Assembly: GCF_019976755.1 (NCBI RefSeq)
Contig: NZ_AP023441.1
Span: 1,178,001 to 1,242,000, forward strand
Source of the DNA: Nostoc sp. MS1
GTDB lineage: Bacteria; Cyanobacteriota; Cyanobacteriia; Cyanobacteriales; Nostocaceae
Reading direction: 5' to 3'
DNA: 64,000 nt
Part shown: in pieces, positions 33,764 through 44,184 of the stretch
Layout of the letters: each line of letters opens with the position of its first letter
Position numbering within the stretch: position 1 is the stretch's first letter
Notes under the pieces: generated by a model
Told to the model about the DNA's origin: nothing
Seen by the model: only the letters and a program-made list of their open reading frames with translations
Databases searched by the model: none
Program-made: the position numbers and the translations under genes

Positions 33764-35083
33764 ATGCCTACAATACCCATAGACCAAATAAAAATCGGTC
33801 GCAACCGCCGTCCGGTCAAGGGTGAGAAAGTCGATCAACTAAAAGACTCAATCAAGACGAATGGTTTGTTAAATCCTATCACAATAGACCAAAAACTAAC
33901 GTTAATTGCTGGGCTACATCGACTGACGGCTTGTAAGTTGTTAGGGCTAAAGGCAATAGAATGTCATATTGTCGATTATCAAAATACTGACCAAGCACGG
34001 TTAGCTGAAATTGATGAAAACTTGATTCGCAATGAGCTAGAACCATTAGAACGCTCAGAATTATGGTTAGAACGTGACCAAATTCTTGAACGGATGGGTT
34101 TAAGGGCGAAGGTTGGTGATAATCAACATACCTTTAAAGGTGGTGAAATGATTTCACCACCTAAGCGGACAGTAGAGTTAGCGAAAGAGGCTGGTTATTC
34201 AGAACGTACCTTCCAACATGGTAAACAAATTGCCAAAAGTATTCACCCAGAAGTTAAACAACTAATTAAGGGTACACCCATCGCCGATAGCCCGACAGTA
34301 TTATTGCAGATAGCTAGAGCAGGGACAAAAGAGCGGACTTCAGCAGAGGAGGCGCAACAGGCTTATAACTCAGCCTTGGCTAAGGGTGATAAAGCAGAAG
34401 CAGAAAACCAAGCCAAGCTGGTAGAGGAGTTAAAGGTAAAGCAGAAAACTGCTCAAATACTAGCATACAAAAGCGCGATCGCTCAAAAGGAAGCAAAGTT
34501 AGCAGCCAAAAAAACTCAACGCCAACCAGAACCAATGAATAATGAAGTCGCTGTGCAAACTGGCGATGAATGGCTATTAGGTAGAAATCTTATATATTGT
34601 GGTGATACAGCAAAATCCGAGTTTAGGAATATTTTACCCTCTTACGCAGCGCTGGCGATCGCTACCCTTTCCTCTACTTGGGAACATAATTACTTAGTTG
34701 ATGAAGCTAAAGTTGTCGCCGTCATCCGTTCTGAAGGAAATGTCTACCAATTTTACCAAAAGAATCAAATGCCTTTTCAATATGAATTATTACTAGGCAA
34801 TCTTTACGTAGGAATTTTTTCTCAGCAAATAATACCTAAACCGCAAACACCAATAAATGTTGAAGGAATTGAAGGAATTATTAATTATTTGCTCAATTTG
34901 TACACCAGTCCCAATCATTTTGTGATTGCTCCATTTATTGGTAATGGTGAGGTTTTAGTTAATTGTGAAAGGATGGGAAGGATTTGTTTTATTGGTGACA
35001 GCAATGCACAATTAGTTAGTCGCGGCATTGATAGATGGCAGAAATGGACAAGTAAGCAAGCACAAAAACTCAATAAGTTGTAA
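33764..35083 (+). CDS. ParB-domain protein with a degenerate C-terminal DNA-methyltransferase domain
   Basis: The 439-residue product has a ParB N-terminal domain (about 1-95; 'LIAGLHRLTACKLLGL' and 'EIDENLIRNELEPLERSE'), a KorB/ParB helix-turn-helix region (about 100-185) and a charged coiled coil (190-250). From about 265 it resembles the N6/N4 methyltransferase part of ParB-methylase fusions: 'DEWLLGRNLIYCGDT', then near the end 'APFIGNGEVLVNCERMGRIC'. The DPPY catalytic box is missing (ATLS at 300-303), and the AdoMet motif DPFxGxG reads APFIGNG (389-395). It is probably a DNA-binding protein without methylase activity. I chose the ATG at 33764 over a GTG at 33740. Confidence 0.72.
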   Translation: MPTIPIDQIKIGRNRRPVKGEKVDQLKDSIKTNGLLNPITIDQKLTLIAGLHRLTACKLLGLKAIECHIVDYQNTDQARLAEIDENLIRNELEPLERSELWLERDQILERMGLRAKVGDNQHTFKGGEMISPPKRTVELAKEAGYSERTFQHGKQIAKSIHPEVKQLIKGTPIADSPTVLLQIARAGTKERTSAEEAQQAYNSALAKGDKAEAENQAKLVEELKVKQKTAQILAYKSAIAQKEAKLAAKKTQRQPEPMNNEVAVQTGDEWLLGRNLIYCGDTAKSEFRNILPSYAALAIATLSSTWEHNYLVDEAKVVAVIRSEGNVYQFYQKNQMPFQYELLLGNLYVGIFSQQIIPKPQTPINVEGIEGIINYLLNLYTSPNHFVIAPFIGNGEVLVNCERMGRICFIGDSNAQLVSRGIDRWQKWTSKQAQKLNKL

Positions 35084-35948
35084 GCAGGAAGTTGGGGAGA
35101 TGAGGGAGTAACCCACCCCTAACCCCTCCCAAGATGGGAACAGGAAGCAGGGGAGAAAACTAATGACTATGGACTGTTGACTATGGACTAATGACTAATG
35201 ACTAATTCTTCTGTAACTTGTTTGTCAAACGATAATTTAGATGTTAATCAATTTTATTAATTCATCACAAACGCTATATTTGTTTATTCTGCACAATATA
35301 TAAAATGATTATTTGCTGGATGGCTACTTATTATTTTGGTTAAGTCATTTATATTAAAAATTTATCAAAATGATGGCTTCTGTTGTGAGATTTTCTTGAG
35401 CAAATAGTTTTAACTGCTAAGTAATCAAGTTTATATGCTTGCAAATTGATTACTGACAACGGAAATAAATTGAATCCTGTCTGCATCAAGTTATAGCTAT
35501 GATTACAAGCTTAATCAAGCTACTTATCTATCAATATTCTTTAGTTATTAACTATACTTGTGTAATATGGCTAATTTTAATTACTCATCAATAAACAATT
35601 ACTTTTTTATAAAAATACTTTAATGAAATGATTTAGTTTCTATGAAGTGTGCTATTGTTTTTATTAATTCAATCCTTAAATCAGGAAAGGCAAATTTAGT
35701 TATTTATTCTTGCGTGTAACAGGAACAACTAAACACAAGAGCAGGATAGAAGAAACTATTCAGTTGAATGAATATCTGACCTCCTGCCTGATCAATACTG
35801 CATCACCATCACCTTGTATATAGTTAAGCAATTGGGCAAATTAACGGTGTAGATTCGGAGTAAAGGTGATGTTTCTTCTGTAACGAACTTGTCAACTTTT
35901 CTGGGTTAAATCCCATAACATATATTATCTTGGACGCTGAAACTAGCT
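35084..35948. other. long AT-rich intergenic region, no gene seen
   Basis: Almost 870 bp. The first 130 bp hold STRR-like repeats (ACTATGGACTAATGACT type, 35160-35205). The rest is very AT-rich with stops in all frames. No tRNA, rRNA or clear hairpin-plus-T-tract is visible. It could contain long-range control for the downstream gene or an undetected small RNA. Confidence 0.5.
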
Positions 35949-36227
35949 ATGGCATTCATTAAGATACAGAACGTTGTGATTAATACCAACTACGTGGCTG
36001 CGGTTAAGCTAGATAATGAAAATAGTTTGGGAGAAAAAAGCGTTTCTGTTTTAATAGCTACTCCTCAGTTTCCATCATCTCACAGAGATTCAATTGCTCA
36101 AAATCTTTACCATCACGAATGGATAGAATTTACTGGTCAAGCTGCGATCGCCCTCCAAGATTATTTTACCAGTTTCAACAACGTTGTTGACCTATTGCCA
36201 CAATATCAAGGGTCAAGCGTTGGATAA
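35949..36227 (+). CDS. small protein of unknown function upstream of hglE
   Basis: The 92-residue product 'MAFIKIQNVVINTNYVAAVK' continues with a beta-rich, soluble-looking sequence: 'EKSVSVLIATPQFPSSH', 'HEWIEFTGQAAIALQDYFTS'. The 'MAFIKIQNVVINTNYVAAV' plus 'EWIEFTGQAAIALQDYF' layout is familiar from small cyanobacterial proteins of unknown role. It lies 242 bp before hglE, on the same strand. Confidence 0.65.
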   Translation: MAFIKIQNVVINTNYVAAVKLDNENSLGEKSVSVLIATPQFPSSHRDSIAQNLYHHEWIEFTGQAAIALQDYFTSFNNVVDLLPQYQGSSVG

Positions 36228-36469
36228 CATTTTTTGATTAAAGGTGTAGAAGTGTAGAGGTTTAGGTTACACCAATCTTTCTCCTTACACCTTTATACCT
36301 TTAAATCTGAACCAGTTCTAAATTTCTTAATCTTGAATTTTGAATTGGTGTACGCCTGACCTACGAACACACATAGGATAGGTAGTTGCTAACGTGCGCT
36401 TATTTTAACTGAGCAACAGAAATTACTGTAGCTGCAATATCCACAGTACTCCAGAACAGTATATGTCCT

Positions 36470-39400
36470 ATGGCTGCTAATCCAATTGATACTGCCTTAG
36501 CGGAGTTAGAAGCCCAAATAAATAACTGCGAAAAGGCTTTGTTGAGGTGTATTGAGGAAAAAAAAATGAAATCAGAAAAACCAATGTCAATCAACAAAAT
36601 TAACAGACAACTACAACATAATCCTATAGCCATCATTGGTATGGCCTCCCTCCTACCCGAAGCGAGAAACTTACGGCAGTATTGGCAAAACATAGTTAAT
36701 AAAATTGATTGTATTACTGATGTTCCCGCCAGTCATTGGAGCGTAGAAGATTATTACGACCCCAACCCCAGAACACCCGAAGATAAAACCTATTGTAAAC
36801 GAGGCGGGTTTATTCCAGAGGTTGATTTTAACCCAATGGAATTTGGTATTCCTCCCAGTATTTTGGAAGTTACCGACGTTTCGCAACTATTAAGTTTAGT
36901 AGTTGCGAAAGAAGCTATGGATGATGCTGGTTATGGTGATTCCCGCGAATTTAACCGCGAGTTGGTAGGGGTAATTTTAGGCGTGGCGATGGCGAAACAA
37001 TTAGGTATGCCATTGTCTGCACGGTTGGAATATCCAGTGTGGGAAAAAGTCCTCAAAAGCAGTGGACTCTCCGACGAAGATACTAAGAAAATCGTCGATA
37101 AAATCAAAAGCGCTTACGTCAAGTGGGATGAGAACGCCTTCCCCGGTATGTTAGCTAACGTTGTCGCCGGACGTATCGCCAACCGCTTGAACTTTGGCGG
37201 GATGAACTGCGTAGTGGATGCTGCTTGTGCTAGTTCCTTCGGTGCGTTGAAGATGGCGATTAGTGAATTAGTCGAACATCGCGCCGATATGATGCTAACT
37301 GGTGGTGTGGATACAGATAACACCATCATGGCTTACATCTCCTTCAGCAAAACCCCAGCCGTATCTCCCAGTGAGAGCGTCAAACCCTTCGATGCTAAAT
37401 CTGATGGGATGATGTTGGGTGAAGGTATCTGTATGCTGGTACTGAAGCGCCTGGAAGATGCAGAACGTGATGGCGACAAAATCTATGCAGTCATCAAAGG
37501 TATTGGTACTTCCAGCGATGGACGCTATAAGAGTATATATGCGCCCCGCAAAGAAGGACAAGTTAACGCCCTCCGCCGCGCTTACGAAGATGCAGGTTTC
37601 TCCCCCGCTACCGTCGGTCTGATGGAAGCCCACGGTACAGGGACAATGGCTGGCGACCCCACTGAGTTCGGTTCTTTAAGAGACTTCTTTGGCGAACACG
37701 ACAATAAAAAGCAGCATATCGCTTTGGGTAGTGTAAAATCCCAAATCGGTCACACCAAAGCGGCTGCGGGTGCTGCAAGTCTAATTAAAACAGCCTTGGC
37801 TCTGCATCATAAAGTATTACCACCCACAATTAATATTACTGAGCCTAATCCCAAGCTCAAAATAGAAGATTCAGCTTTCTATCTCAACACCGATACCAGA
37901 CCTTGGATTCGCCCAGAAGGTGAACCACCAAGACGCGCTGGTGTAAGTTCCTTCGGGTTCGGTGGGACAAACTACCACGTAGTTTTGGAAGAATACGAAG
38001 CAGAACAAAACCGCCCTTACCGCTTACATAATAGCGCCCGTGAAATCTTATTGTTTGCATCCAACCCGGCGGAACTTCTCAAGCAGTGTGAGGAAGTTTT
38101 AGGTAAGTTGCAATCAGAAGGTGGTGACAGACACTACTCCCAATTGGTGCAAGATTCCCAATCTGTAGAAATTCCCCTCAATGCGGCGAGAGTGGGTTTT
38201 GTAACTGAGAATCTGCAAGAAGCTTGCAAATTCTTACAAACCAGCATCGACTGGCTGAAGTTGAAAGCTGGCGCGGCTAACTGGGAACATCCCCAAGGTA
38301 TTTACTACCGCGCTTCCGGTATGGAATTAGGCGGTAAGGTTGTCTCCCTGTTCTCTGGTCAAGGTTCCCAATACCTAGAAATGGGTAAGGAATTGGTGAT
38401 GAACTTCCCCACCCTGCGCCGTTTGTTCGGTTACATGGATGGGCTGTTACTCAAAGACAACTTACGCCCCTTGTCCGAGATTGTTTTCCCCAACCCTGTG
38501 TTCTCGGAAGCAGAGAAAAATACTCAAGTTGCAGCACTGCAACGCACAGAATACGCACAACCAGCGATAGGGGCTTTGAGTGCTGGACTTTACGCCATCC
38601 TCAAACAAGCCGGGTTTAAGTCTGACTTTGTAGCCGGACACAGCTTTGGCGAAATCACAGCTTTGTGGGCTGCGGGTGTGTTGAGTGACGCAGATTATAT
38701 GTACCTAGTGAAAGCTAGGGGTCAAGCAATGGCTGCGCCAGAAGACCCAGACCATGATGCAGGTACAATGTTAGCTGTCAAAGAAGACATCAACAAAATT
38801 GAACCCATCATCAAGCAGTTCCCTCAAGTTAGCATCGCTAATTACAATTCTCCTACTCAGGTTGTTTTAGCAGGGCCGACCGCCGAAATTGCCAAAGTCC
38901 GTCAAGCTTTACAAGCCCAAGGTTACGCGGCTGTACAGTTACCAGTCTCCGCCGCCTTCCACACCTCACTGATTGCTTTCGCTCAGAAATCATTTGCGAT
39001 CGCCACTAAATCAGTCCAATTCCAAGAACCAAAAATCCCTGTATTCACCAACGTTACAGGTAAAGCCTATCCCAAAGAACCCCAAGCGATTCAAAAAATC
39101 CTGGAAACCCACCTGGCTAACTCGGTGTTGTTTAAGCAGGAGATTGAAAATATCTACGCGGCTGGCGGTACTTGCTTCGTAGAATTTGGGCCGAAGCGCA
39201 TCCTCACCAACTTGGTGAAAGATATTTTAGGCGATCGCCCCCACACTACCATATCTTTGAACCCCAGCACCCAGAAAAACAGCGATCGCTCTCTGCGGGA
39301 AGCCGTGGTACAAATGCGTGTGCTAGGTATGCAGTTGAAAAACCTCGACCCATACCAAGCCCCAGTCACCCTACCCCCAGCTGATAAAAAGAAAGCTCTG

Positions 39401-41812
39401 AGTGTCACCTTACGGGGTATCAACTATGTCTCAGACAAGAGCAAAAAAGCTTGGGAAGAAGCACTAAACGACGGTTTCAAAGTATCTTTACCCCCTGCGA
39501 TCGCTGAAGTTGTAGCACCAACAATAGCTACATCTTCCCCACTCCCCACTCCCCACTCCCTACTCCCCAAAGAGACTAACGGGAACGGACACCACAAACT
39601 CACCGAACTGCCCAAAGTTTTAGAAAATTCTACTACTATTACCACTCTCAAACCTGAAATGAACTCTGCGATCGTTTCACCCCAACTAGCCGAAGAAAAG
39701 ACAATGCAAACACCAGAGAAACTGGACAACTACAAGCGAGTGCTAGAAAGCTTAGAGTACCTGACAACTCAGTTCCAAAAAAACCAAACTGAGAACTTAC
39801 AAGTTCATGGTACTTACCTCAACCATCAGATGGAATATACCAAAGCCTTCTTCCAACTGATGCAGCAACAAAATTCCCTGTTTGCCAATGCTAAATCTTC
39901 TCAAGAAGCTGCCCAGCTAAAGCTAGTTGTGATGGAAAGCTTAGAGCGCAGCATGATGCAGTTTCATTCCCAACAAGGTGAAACCCTCCGCATCCATGAA
40001 AAATACCTTCAGGAACAGGTAGCATACGCCAGAAATTTCTTTGAATTAATTCAACAACAATATTCAATGGTGTTGTCTGCTCAGGTGAATGCGCCAGTAA
40101 GTGAAACACCAGTCAAGGAAGTTCCTGCTTTCACCATCGAAACACCCGTAATTTCCGCTCCCGTCGAGCCTCAACCTGAGTCTGTAGTCAAAAACAGCTT
40201 CAGCATCGCTGATGCACCTGTTGCACCTGCGCCTACAACTTGGCAAATTCAGTCTGAACCTGTAGTAGAAACACCTGCACCAGCTGCTATTATCTCCACC
40301 ATCGAACCTGTAGTGGAAGCGCCTGTAGTTGCACCCTTAGTTACCCAAGTTGTAGAAATTGCGCCTGCACCTGCACCTGTAGCTACACCAGCCGTTGATG
40401 TTGCTGACTTGGATAAAAACCTCTTAGCAATTATCAGTGACAAGACAGGCTACCCTGTAGAAATGCTGGAAATGGAAATGGACATGGAGGCAGACTTAGG
40501 TATTGACTCCATCAAACGGGTAGAAATTCTCGGTGGATTACAAGAATTGTATCCTAACCTACCCAAGCCCAACTTAGAAGAACTGGCAGAAAAACGTACC
40601 ATCGGTCAAATCGTTGACTATCTGCAAGCCAACGCTGCAATCAGCCACACCGTAGAAGTAGCCATTCAGCAAGCACAACAAGCAGTTGAGATGGTAGCAC
40701 CAGTTGCCACTGCAACTATACCTACACCTGAAGTTGTAGTTGTGCCTGAGCCAGTAGCTATCCCTGCAACTCCTGAGCCGGAAGTTGTAAAAGATAGTGC
40801 AGATTACGCAGATTTGGCGCAAACCCTACTCAACATCACCAGTGAGAAAACAGGCTACCCGGTAGAAATGCTGGAACTCGACATGGACATGGAAGCCGAC
40901 TTAGGTATCGACTCCATCAAACGGGTAGAAATTCTGGGAGCAATGCAAGATACATACCCCAACCTACCCAAACCCAACATTGAAGAATTAGGCGACCTCC
41001 GCACCATCGGTCAAATCGTAGACTACCTCCAGAAGCTGGTGGGAGGTGAAAAAAAAAAGTCTCAGCCTGAGCGCGAGTGGCAGCCAGTCCGCATAATCGA
41101 GAACGTCCAACGCCGTCCAGCCAAACTTAAATACCTCCCCGCACCGGATAGCTTGGACTTTTCTTTACCAGAGGGACACATCTGTTTAATTACCGATGAT
41201 GGCTCCCTCACCACCTCCCAAGTCGCCCAGTCCCTCACAGAACGCGGTTGGAAAGTTGTAGTTTTAAGCTTCCCCCAATCCCTAGTTCCCCAAGAATCGC
41301 CCTTACCCGCCAGCGTTAACCGCGTCACCCTCGCAGATATGAGCGAAGAACTGCTACAACATAAATTATCTGCGATCGCCACCAACTACGGCACAATCAG
41401 CGCTTTCATCCACCTCCACCCCACATTCCAAAATCAAGGGCTTTACATACCACAAGAAAAAGCGATTGTCAAGCACATATTCTTCATGGCCAAACACCTG
41501 AAGAAATCCCTCACCGAAGCCGGACGCTACAATCGCAGTTGTTTCTTCACAGTCACCCAGTTAGATGGAGCCTTCGGACTTGAGCATAACACCAACTATG
41601 GCGCGATCGCTGGCGGTTTATTTGGATTAGTCAAAACCCTGAGATGGGAATGGCCAACAGTATTCACCAGAGGCTTAGACTTAAGCCCCACCCTCAACCC
41701 CCAACAATCAGCACAACACATAGTTGACGAACTCTTCGACTCTAACCTCTGTGTCACCGAAGTAGCTCACAATTCTCAAGGACGCTTCACCCTCATCAGT
41801 TCCTTCGAGTAA
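36470..41812 (+). CDS. hglE: heterocyst glycolipid polyketide synthase: KS-AT-ACP-ACP-KR-like
   Basis: This 1780-residue type I synthase is built like the PUFA synthase PfaA. KS spans about 50-490, with Cys253 in 'DAACASSFG', 'AHGTGT' and 'GHTKAAAG'. AT spans about 620-930, with Ser725 in 'GHSFGE'. A Pro/Val-rich linker follows, then two ACPs with phosphopantetheine sites Ser1347 and Ser1482, each in 'DLGIDSIKRVEIL'. The C-terminus (about 1540-1780) resembles the non-catalytic half of a ketoreductase; the catalytic half is in the next gene. It extends an acyl starter to the very long chain of heterocyst glycolipids. The start gives MAANPIDTALAELEAQ. Confidence 0.93.
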   Translation: MAANPIDTALAELEAQINNCEKALLRCIEEKKMKSEKPMSINKINRQLQHNPIAIIGMASLLPEARNLRQYWQNIVNKIDCITDVPASHWSVEDYYDPNPRTPEDKTYCKRGGFIPEVDFNPMEFGIPPSILEVTDVSQLLSLVVAKEAMDDAGYGDSREFNRELVGVILGVAMAKQLGMPLSARLEYPVWEKVLKSSGLSDEDTKKIVDKIKSAYVKWDENAFPGMLANVVAGRIANRLNFGGMNCVVDAACASSFGALKMAISELVEHRADMMLTGGVDTDNTIMAYISFSKTPAVSPSESVKPFDAKSDGMMLGEGICMLVLKRLEDAERDGDKIYAVIKGIGTSSDGRYKSIYAPRKEGQVNALRRAYEDAGFSPATVGLMEAHGTGTMAGDPTEFGSLRDFFGEHDNKKQHIALGSVKSQIGHTKAAAGAASLIKTALALHHKVLPPTINITEPNPKLKIEDSAFYLNTDTRPWIRPEGEPPRRAGVSSFGFGGTNYHVVLEEYEAEQNRPYRLHNSAREILLFASNPAELLKQCEEVLGKLQSEGGDRHYSQLVQDSQSVEIPLNAARVGFVTENLQEACKFLQTSIDWLKLKAGAANWEHPQGIYYRASGMELGGKVVSLFSGQGSQYLEMGKELVMNFPTLRRLFGYMDGLLLKDNLRPLSEIVFPNPVFSEAEKNTQVAALQRTEYAQPAIGALSAGLYAILKQAGFKSDFVAGHSFGEITALWAAGVLSDADYMYLVKARGQAMAAPEDPDHDAGTMLAVKEDINKIEPIIKQFPQVSIANYNSPTQVVLAGPTAEIAKVRQALQAQGYAAVQLPVSAAFHTSLIAFAQKSFAIATKSVQFQEPKIPVFTNVTGKAYPKEPQAIQKILETHLANSVLFKQEIENIYAAGGTCFVEFGPKRILTNLVKDILGDRPHTTISLNPSTQKNSDRSLREAVVQMRVLGMQLKNLDPYQAPVTLPPADKKKALSVTLRGINYVSDKSKKAWEEALNDGFKVSLPPAIAEVVAPTIATSSPLPTPHSLLPKETNGNGHHKLTELPKVLENSTTITTLKPEMNSAIVSPQLAEEKTMQTPEKLDNYKRVLESLEYLTTQFQKNQTENLQVHGTYLNHQMEYTKAFFQLMQQQNSLFANAKSSQEAAQLKLVVMESLERSMMQFHSQQGETLRIHEKYLQEQVAYARNFFELIQQQYSMVLSAQVNAPVSETPVKEVPAFTIETPVISAPVEPQPESVVKNSFSIADAPVAPAPTTWQIQSEPVVETPAPAAIISTIEPVVEAPVVAPLVTQVVEIAPAPAPVATPAVDVADLDKNLLAIISDKTGYPVEMLEMEMDMEADLGIDSIKRVEILGGLQELYPNLPKPNLEELAEKRTIGQIVDYLQANAAISHTVEVAIQQAQQAVEMVAPVATATIPTPEVVVVPEPVAIPATPEPEVVKDSADYADLAQTLLNITSEKTGYPVEMLELDMDMEADLGIDSIKRVEILGAMQDTYPNLPKPNIEELGDLRTIGQIVDYLQKLVGGEKKKSQPEREWQPVRIIENVQRRPAKLKYLPAPDSLDFSLPEGHICLITDDGSLTTSQVAQSLTERGWKVVVLSFPQSLVPQESPLPASVNRVTLADMSEELLQHKLSAIATNYGTISAFIHLHPTFQNQGLYIPQEKAIVKHIFFMAKHLKKSLTEAGRYNRSCFFTVTQLDGAFGLEHNTNYGAIAGGLFGLVKTLRWEWPTVFTRGLDLSPTLNPQQSAQHIVDELFDSNLCVTEVAHNSQGRFTLISSFE

Positions 41813-41917
41813 CTCCGCGTTCCTCCGCGCTAACCTTTGCGTTCCTCTGCGTTGAAAAAAAGATACTCTCTCTATCTCACGCAGAGGAGTAAATATAATA
41901 TTCCAAATCTTGATAAT
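41813..41917. repeat. dispersed intergenic repeat between hglE and hglG
   Basis: CTCCGCGTTCCTCCGCGC and TGCGTTCCTCTGCGTTGAAA-like units. The same family appears at 62064-62110 between the two ABC permease genes and, less well, at 22606-22626 and 57317-57350. Confidence 0.7.
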
Positions 41918-43645
41918 ATGACTACACTGACTCTAGTTCGTTCGGTTTTTGTTGTAAGTGGTGGTGCAAAGGGAATTACAGCCCAGTGTGTAATTGAACT
42001 AGCCAAGCACCAACCTTGTACATTTATTCTCCTCGGTCGGTCGGAAGTTATCGAAAATGAGCCAGACTTTGCCCGTGACTGTGTTGAGGAGTCGGCTTTA
42101 AAAAAAGCGATTATGCAGCATCTCCTCACCCAAGGAGAAAAGCCTACACCGATGAGTGTGCAGAAGATTTATCACAAAATTGTATCTAGTCGGGAAATTA
42201 AAGCGACCTTGGCTGCGATCGCCGCTACAGGCTCCAAGGTAGAATATCTCGATGTTGATGTGACTGATGTTGCCCAGTTACAGCAAAAGTTAGCAGCTGT
42301 ATCCGAACGTGTGGGAACCATCACCGGAATTATTCACGGTGCTGGTAACTTAGCTGATAAGTTGATTGAGAAGAAGACAGATCAGGATTTTGAAAAGGTT
42401 TACACCGCAAAGGTGCAAGGGTTAGAGAATTTGCTGACTTGCATTGATGCGAAACAACTACAGCATTTAGTATTGTTTTCCTCCGTAGCTGGATTTTATG
42501 GGAATATTGGACAATCAGATTATGCGATCGCTAATGAAATCCTGAACAAATCTGCTCACTTAATTAAACAAAACAATCCCCAGTGTCACGTAGTCGCCAT
42601 CAACTGGGGTGGTTGGGACAGTGGAATGGTGACACCAGAACTCAAAAAAGCCTTTGCGGAACGGGGAATTGATATCATTCCTGTGGACGTTGGCACAAAA
42701 ATGTTAGTTAATGAACTACATCCCAGCCACCGAGATTCTACACAAGTGGTAATTGGTAGCCCCATCATCCCACCACCCACACCCCTAGACCCTCAACTAC
42801 GCAGCTATCGCCTTCGTCGCCGCCTCACACTAGAGGCTAACCCTTTCCTACATGACCATGTAATTGCAGGTACAGCAGTCCTCCCAGCCACCTGTGCCAT
42901 GTCTTGGATGATTCACGCTTGCGAAGAATGCTATCCAGGTTATAAGTATTTCAGTTGCAATGACTTCAAAGTATTGAAGGGAATTACCTTCAATCAAACC
43001 CTAGCCAGAGAACACATTTTAGAAATACAAGAACTAGCTAAAAATGGTTCTGAATCTATCGAATTTCAGACTACCATTCTCAGCAAAACTCCTGAAGGTA
43101 AAACTCACTATCACTTCCGCGCTCATATTAAAATCGTCCAAAAATCACCAGAACCACCAATTTACGACTTCGTAAATCTCAAAGAAGATAACATCATCAC
43201 TACCATTGGTAAAGACTTCTATCAACAAGGTGCTTCTTCACTATTTCATGGCCCTGCATTCCAAAAAATCACCAGAGTCATAAACATTAATCCTGAAAAA
43301 ATTACAACCGAATGCTTCTGGGCAACAATACCTTATGAAGTGCAAGGACAATTCCCCATCAAAGGACATAACCCCTACGCCACTGATTTAAGCACTCAAC
43401 CTTTATGGGTATGGTTAAGCCATTTCCATCAGGAAGTATGCCTACCTGGACAACTAACCCAATCAGAACAATTTAGAGACATCCCCTGTGACGAACCCTT
43501 CTACGTTTCTTGTGAAGTCCTCAATAAAACCGCCACAGGCTTAACCGCCAACTTCATGCTTCACGACACCGAAGGGAAACTCTATTCGCGCATCCTAGCC
43601 GCGAAAGCAATTATTGCACCCATGAACCTACATAAACCTAAGTAG
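41918..43645 (+). CDS. hglG: heterocyst glycolipid synthase subunit: ketoreductase plus dehydratase
   Basis: The 575-residue product begins with a ketoreductase domain (about 1-270): 'VFVVSGGAKGITAQCVIELA' for NADPH and 'SDYAIANEIL' with the catalytic Tyr. A hotdog dehydratase-like domain follows (about 300-560), with the motif HxxxGxxxxP as H314-VIA-G-TAVL-P. HglE lacks these activities. The ATG at 41918 is chosen because the frame upstream to 41837 is only the translated repeat. The letter G is from memory of the hglEGDCAB order and should be checked. Confidence 0.8.
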   Translation: MTTLTLVRSVFVVSGGAKGITAQCVIELAKHQPCTFILLGRSEVIENEPDFARDCVEESALKKAIMQHLLTQGEKPTPMSVQKIYHKIVSSREIKATLAAIAATGSKVEYLDVDVTDVAQLQQKLAAVSERVGTITGIIHGAGNLADKLIEKKTDQDFEKVYTAKVQGLENLLTCIDAKQLQHLVLFSSVAGFYGNIGQSDYAIANEILNKSAHLIKQNNPQCHVVAINWGGWDSGMVTPELKKAFAERGIDIIPVDVGTKMLVNELHPSHRDSTQVVIGSPIIPPPTPLDPQLRSYRLRRRLTLEANPFLHDHVIAGTAVLPATCAMSWMIHACEECYPGYKYFSCNDFKVLKGITFNQTLAREHILEIQELAKNGSESIEFQTTILSKTPEGKTHYHFRAHIKIVQKSPEPPIYDFVNLKEDNIITTIGKDFYQQGASSLFHGPAFQKITRVININPEKITTECFWATIPYEVQGQFPIKGHNPYATDLSTQPLWVWLSHFHQEVCLPGQLTQSEQFRDIPCDEPFYVSCEVLNKTATGLTANFMLHDTEGKLYSRILAAKAIIAPMNLHKPK

Positions 43646-44184
43646 GAGGAAGTTAGCAATTGACAATTGACAGTTGTTACTCCCCTATCTCCCTCATCTT
43701 TCCAATTCTTAAAACAAACCCCACAAAACATCCTAAATAAATTAGGATTGCTATAGTAGGCCGATATTAATCAGCCTCATATCTTTGCTCGTCTGCTAAT
43801 AACTGTAAATCCATGCCAATTAACTCTCTGTGCCTTTGTGCCTCTGTGGTTTAAAATGCTTATTTCACCACAGAGACACATAGGAGGACACTTGCGTGGG
43901 CGGCTATGCCGACTTGAGCAAAGTGTCCGTCACACAGAGGTAAACTGAAGGGAATAGCGTAAATCCAATAATTCGTAATTCGTAATTAATAATTCGTAAT
44001 TTAGAAATATAATTCGTAATTCTTGAGTAAAACTTAAAATCAAGTATTACGAATTATACTAAAGATTTTTTAACTATTAACAAACTTATAGACACTTCTA
44101 ATTACGAATTATGTAGGCGCAAGCCTTGTCGAAGACTACTACTAATTACGAATTAAAAACTATACCCTAACGAGGAAATTAATA
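43646..44184. other. intergenic region with several repeats, no gene seen
   Basis: Contains CTCTGTGGT/ACCACAGAG arms (43842-43875), the dispersed repeat 'TATGCCGACTTGAG' and an AATTCGTAATTCGTAATT-type tandem tract (43970-44160). No frame of note. The break suggests hglD may have its own promoter. Confidence 0.6.

Noticed and set aside
37114..37633. Minus-strand frames inside hglE (71 and 112 codons)
   Set aside because: Shadows of a strongly conserved ketosynthase; no independent support.
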